Assembly (NCBI GenBank): GCA_028706415.1
Contig: JAQWBK010000078.1
Location: 1 to 7,104, forward strand
DNA length: 7,104 bases
Reading direction: 5' to 3'
DNA from: Oscillospiraceae bacterium
Lineage (GTDB): Bacteria > Bacillota > Clostridia > Oscillospirales > Acutalibacteraceae
The notes under the pieces are model-generated. The model worked only from the letters and a program-made list of their open reading frames with translations, had not been told where the DNA came from and did no database searches. This document shows positions 5,152 to 7,104 of this stretch, one piece after another (position 1 is the stretch's first letter; the number at the start of each line of letters is the position of its first letter). A program made the translations under genes and the position numbers.

Positions 5152-7104
5152 CTAAACCTTAAAGAGCAGTTCGCTGAATGTGGGGAAAGGCCAAAGTCGT
5201 GCGTCCGTCAAAAGCTCCATTTCATCGGCCACAGCACGCGCTTCGTGCATGGCTGCCAGAACGGTATCCTTATAAAAATATGCACATGAAAGAAAATCCG
5301 TATAATTCTTTGTTTCAAGCAGGGCATTACTTAATGCCTCGGTTTTCTTGAAAAGGCTGGAGGATAAGGCCGAAAGCTTGGAAATGAGAGACTTTTCAAC
5401 ATCGCAGCAGGCATCCGGTATGAGCTGTTGTTTGTATAAAGCGGTTTGGCTGAGGTCCTTGATATATTCGCTAACAGCCGGATATATCTCTTTGCGCGCA
5501 ATATCAAGCATGGTCAAGGCTTCAATATTGAGAACCTTACAATAGTTTTCAAGAAGAATTTCATATCTTGAATAAATCTCGGATTCTGAAAAAACCTTAT
5601 GCTTTACAAACAGCTCGACATTCTTATCTGCTATGAAGTATGGCAGAACATCAACGGTTGATTTAAGGTTAAGCAGTCCGCGTTTATCGGCCTCGGCTAT
5701 CCATTCATCAGAATAGTTATTACCGTGGTAGATTATCCGCTTATGCTCGATAACGGTTTTACGCACCAATTCCAGAATATCGCAGTGTAGGTTATCGGAT
5801 TTTTCAAGTATATCTGCAAACTGCGAAAGCTCCTCGGCAACCGTGGTGTTAAGAATTGTGTTTGGGCCGGAAATAGACTGTGACGACCCCGGCATACGGA
5901 ACTCGAACTTGTTGCCTGTAAAGGCAAAGGGGGAGGTGCGATTCCGATCGGTTGTATCCTTGAAAAAGCGGGGCAGAACATGAACACCGATACGCATCTC
6001 CTGCTTATCCTTTCGGACACAGGCATTTCCGCTTTCAAGGGCATCAAGCACATTAGAAAGCTCTTCCCCCACAAAAATGGATACAATGGCGGGAGGCGCT
6101 TCGTTGGAGCCCAGACGATGATCATTTCCCGCGCTTGCAACCGATAGGCGAAGCAGGTCCTGATAGTCGTCAACCGCCTTGATTATAGCTGCAAGGAACA
6201 GCAAAAACTGTGCGTTTTCCTCGGGCGAATCACCGGGTTCAAGCAGATTTATGCCGGTGTTGGTGGTAAGGGACCAGTTATTATGCTTTCCACTTCCGTT
6301 TACTCCTGCAAACGGCTTTTCGTGGAGCAGACAAACCATACCGTGGCGCTGTGCCACCTTTTTCATAAATTCCATTGTAATCTGGTTGTGATCGGCGGCA
6401 ATATTGGTGGTTGTAAATATCGGAGCCAATTCATGCTGTGCAGGTGCGGCCTCGTTATGCTCAGTTTTTGCAAGTATGCCAAGCTTCCAAAGCTCGTCAT
6501 CCAGCTCGGCCATAAAGGCTTTGACACGGGGCTTGATTGTGCCGAAATAATGATCCTCAAGCTCCTGCCCCTTGGGGGGCTTGGCCCCGAATAGAGTTCG
6601 ACCGCAGAAAATCAGGTCCTTGCGCTTCTCAAAGAGCTCTTTATCAATAAGGAAATATTCCTGTTCGGCACCCACCGTGGTAATTACCCTGCCGATATCC
6701 TCGTTTCCAAACAGCTTTAGTATTCGCAAAGACTGTTTGTTTATCGCTTCCATGGAACGCAGGAGAGGGGTCTTTTTATCAAGTGCTTGGCCACCGTAGG
6801 AGCAGAAGGCTGTGGGTATGCACAGTGTATTATCCTTAATAAATGCGTAGGAGGTCGGATCCCACGCGGTATAACCCCGTGCTTCAAAAGTAGCACGAAG
6901 ACCGCCAGAGGGAAAGCTGGATGCATCCGGCTCACCCTTGATAAGCTCTTTTCCCGAAAACTCCATGATAACCGCTCCGTTGGATTTGGGAGAAATAAAG
7001 CTCTCGTGTTTTTCTGCCGTAACCCCTGTCATGGGCTGGAACCAGTGAGTATAATGAGTAGCTCCATTTTCTATTGCCCAGTCCTTCATGGCGTTGGCAA
7101 TAAC
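5152..7104 (-). CDS. glnN: Type III glutamine synthetase, N-terminus beyond window
   Basis: GSIII makes glutamine from glutamate, ammonia and ATP in the cytoplasm and is the entry point of nitrogen assimilation in many anaerobes and cyanobacteria. Residues are numbered from the Met at 7089. Conserved GSIII blocks are 'GATHYTHWFQPMTG' at 9-22, 'GAEQEYFLID' at 140-149, 'TEHNEAAPAQHELAP' at 209-223, 'GVNGSGKHNNWS' at 262-273, 'GNDHRLGSNEAPPAIVSIFVG' region at 321-341 and 'NRTSPFAFTGNKFEFRMPGSS' region at 383-403. The C-terminal helical extension typical of GSIII is complete to the stop at 5152-5154. The frame stays open to the right edge with 'VIANA' before that Met, so the Met is internal. GSIII is usually about 700 residues, so roughly 50 N-terminal residues are missing. 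It converges on the helicase gene with a 21-base gap and is functionally unrelated to it. No regulatory region is visible because the promoter lies outside the window. Confidence 0.96.
   Translation of the reverse strand, partial: VIANAMKDWAIENGATHYTHWFQPMTGVTAEKHESFISPKSNGAVIMEFSGKELIKGEPDASSFPSGGLRATFEARGYTAWDPTSYAFIKDNTLCIPTAFCSYGGQALDKKTPLLRSMEAINKQSLRILKLFGNEDIGRVITTVGAEQEYFLIDKELFEKRKDLIFCGRTLFGAKPPKGQELEDHYFGTIKPRVKAFMAELDDELWKLGILAKTEHNEAAPAQHELAPIFTTTNIAADHNQITMEFMKKVAQRHGMVCLLHEKPFAGVNGSGKHNNWSLTTNTGINLLEPGDSPEENAQFLLFLAAIIKAVDDYQDLLRLSVASAGNDHRLGSNEAPPAIVSIFVGEELSNVLDALESGNACVRKDKQEMRIGVHVLPRFFKDTTDRNRTSPFAFTGNKFEFRMPGSSQSISGPNTILNTTVAEELSQFADILEKSDNLHCDILELVRKTVIEHKRIIYHGNNYSDEWIAEADKRGLLNLKSTVDVLPYFIADKNVELFVKHKVFSESEIYSRYEILLENYCKVLNIEALTMLDIARKEIYPAVSEYIKDLSQTALYKQQLIPDACCDVEKSLISKLSALSSSLFKKTEALSNALLETKNYTDFLSCAYFYKDTVLAAMHEARAVADEMELLTDARLWPFPTFSELLFKV

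Noticed and set aside
5733..6173. 146-codon ORF on the minus strand within glnN in another frame
   Set aside because: It is a shadow frame of the conserved glutamine synthetase core, whose motifs are all in the long frame.

Overview
The window reads as chromosomal DNA of an anaerobic Gram-positive bacterium of the class Clostridia, probably close to the Oscillospirales/Ruminococcaceae. This placement is an inference. It rests on a type III glutamine synthetase of the clostridial kind, Shine-Dalgarno sites of the AAAGGA/AAAGGTG type, moderate GC content, and a short GC-rich inverted-repeat element of a style I associate with gut Firmicutes. No ribosomal or other phylogenetic marker is present to settle it.

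Layout: (1) 3-1298, plus strand, the 3' part of a gene for a TerB_N/TerB_C protein; its true start lies left of the window. (2) 1295-2617, plus, a P-loop ATPase of the DUF2791/BrxD family, joined to gene 1 by an ATGA stop/start overlap. (3) 2618-2904, a 287-base gap. Most of it is a 165-bp MITE-like element with perfect 21-bp terminal inverted repeats (2626-2790), followed by a doubtful 28-codon ORF. (4) 2905-5130, plus, an SF2 DEVH-box helicase of the Lhr/YprA/BrxHI type. (5) 5112-5143, a strong 13-bp hairpin that overlaps the end of the helicase gene. (6) 5152-7104, minus, type III glutamine synthetase (glnN), cut off at its N-terminus by the right edge.

Genes 1, 2 and 4 look like one operon. 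A TerB_N/TerB_C scaffold, a BrxD-like AAA+ ATPase and an Lhr-like helicase together resemble the ATPase/helicase parts of type 2 BREX (Pgl-like) and the DNA-processing arm proposed for Ter-domain systems, so a role in antiviral defence or DNA surveillance is the best hypothesis. No methylase, PglZ-type phosphatase, nuclease or other obvious effector is in view, so the system is either a compact three-gene module or extends to the left. The glutamine synthetase is a housekeeping nitrogen-assimilation gene pointing towards the cluster and probably marks its right boundary.

The most striking local structure is the MITE-like element sitting between the ATPase and helicase genes. I saw no CRISPR array, tRNA, rRNA, transposase gene or riboswitch.
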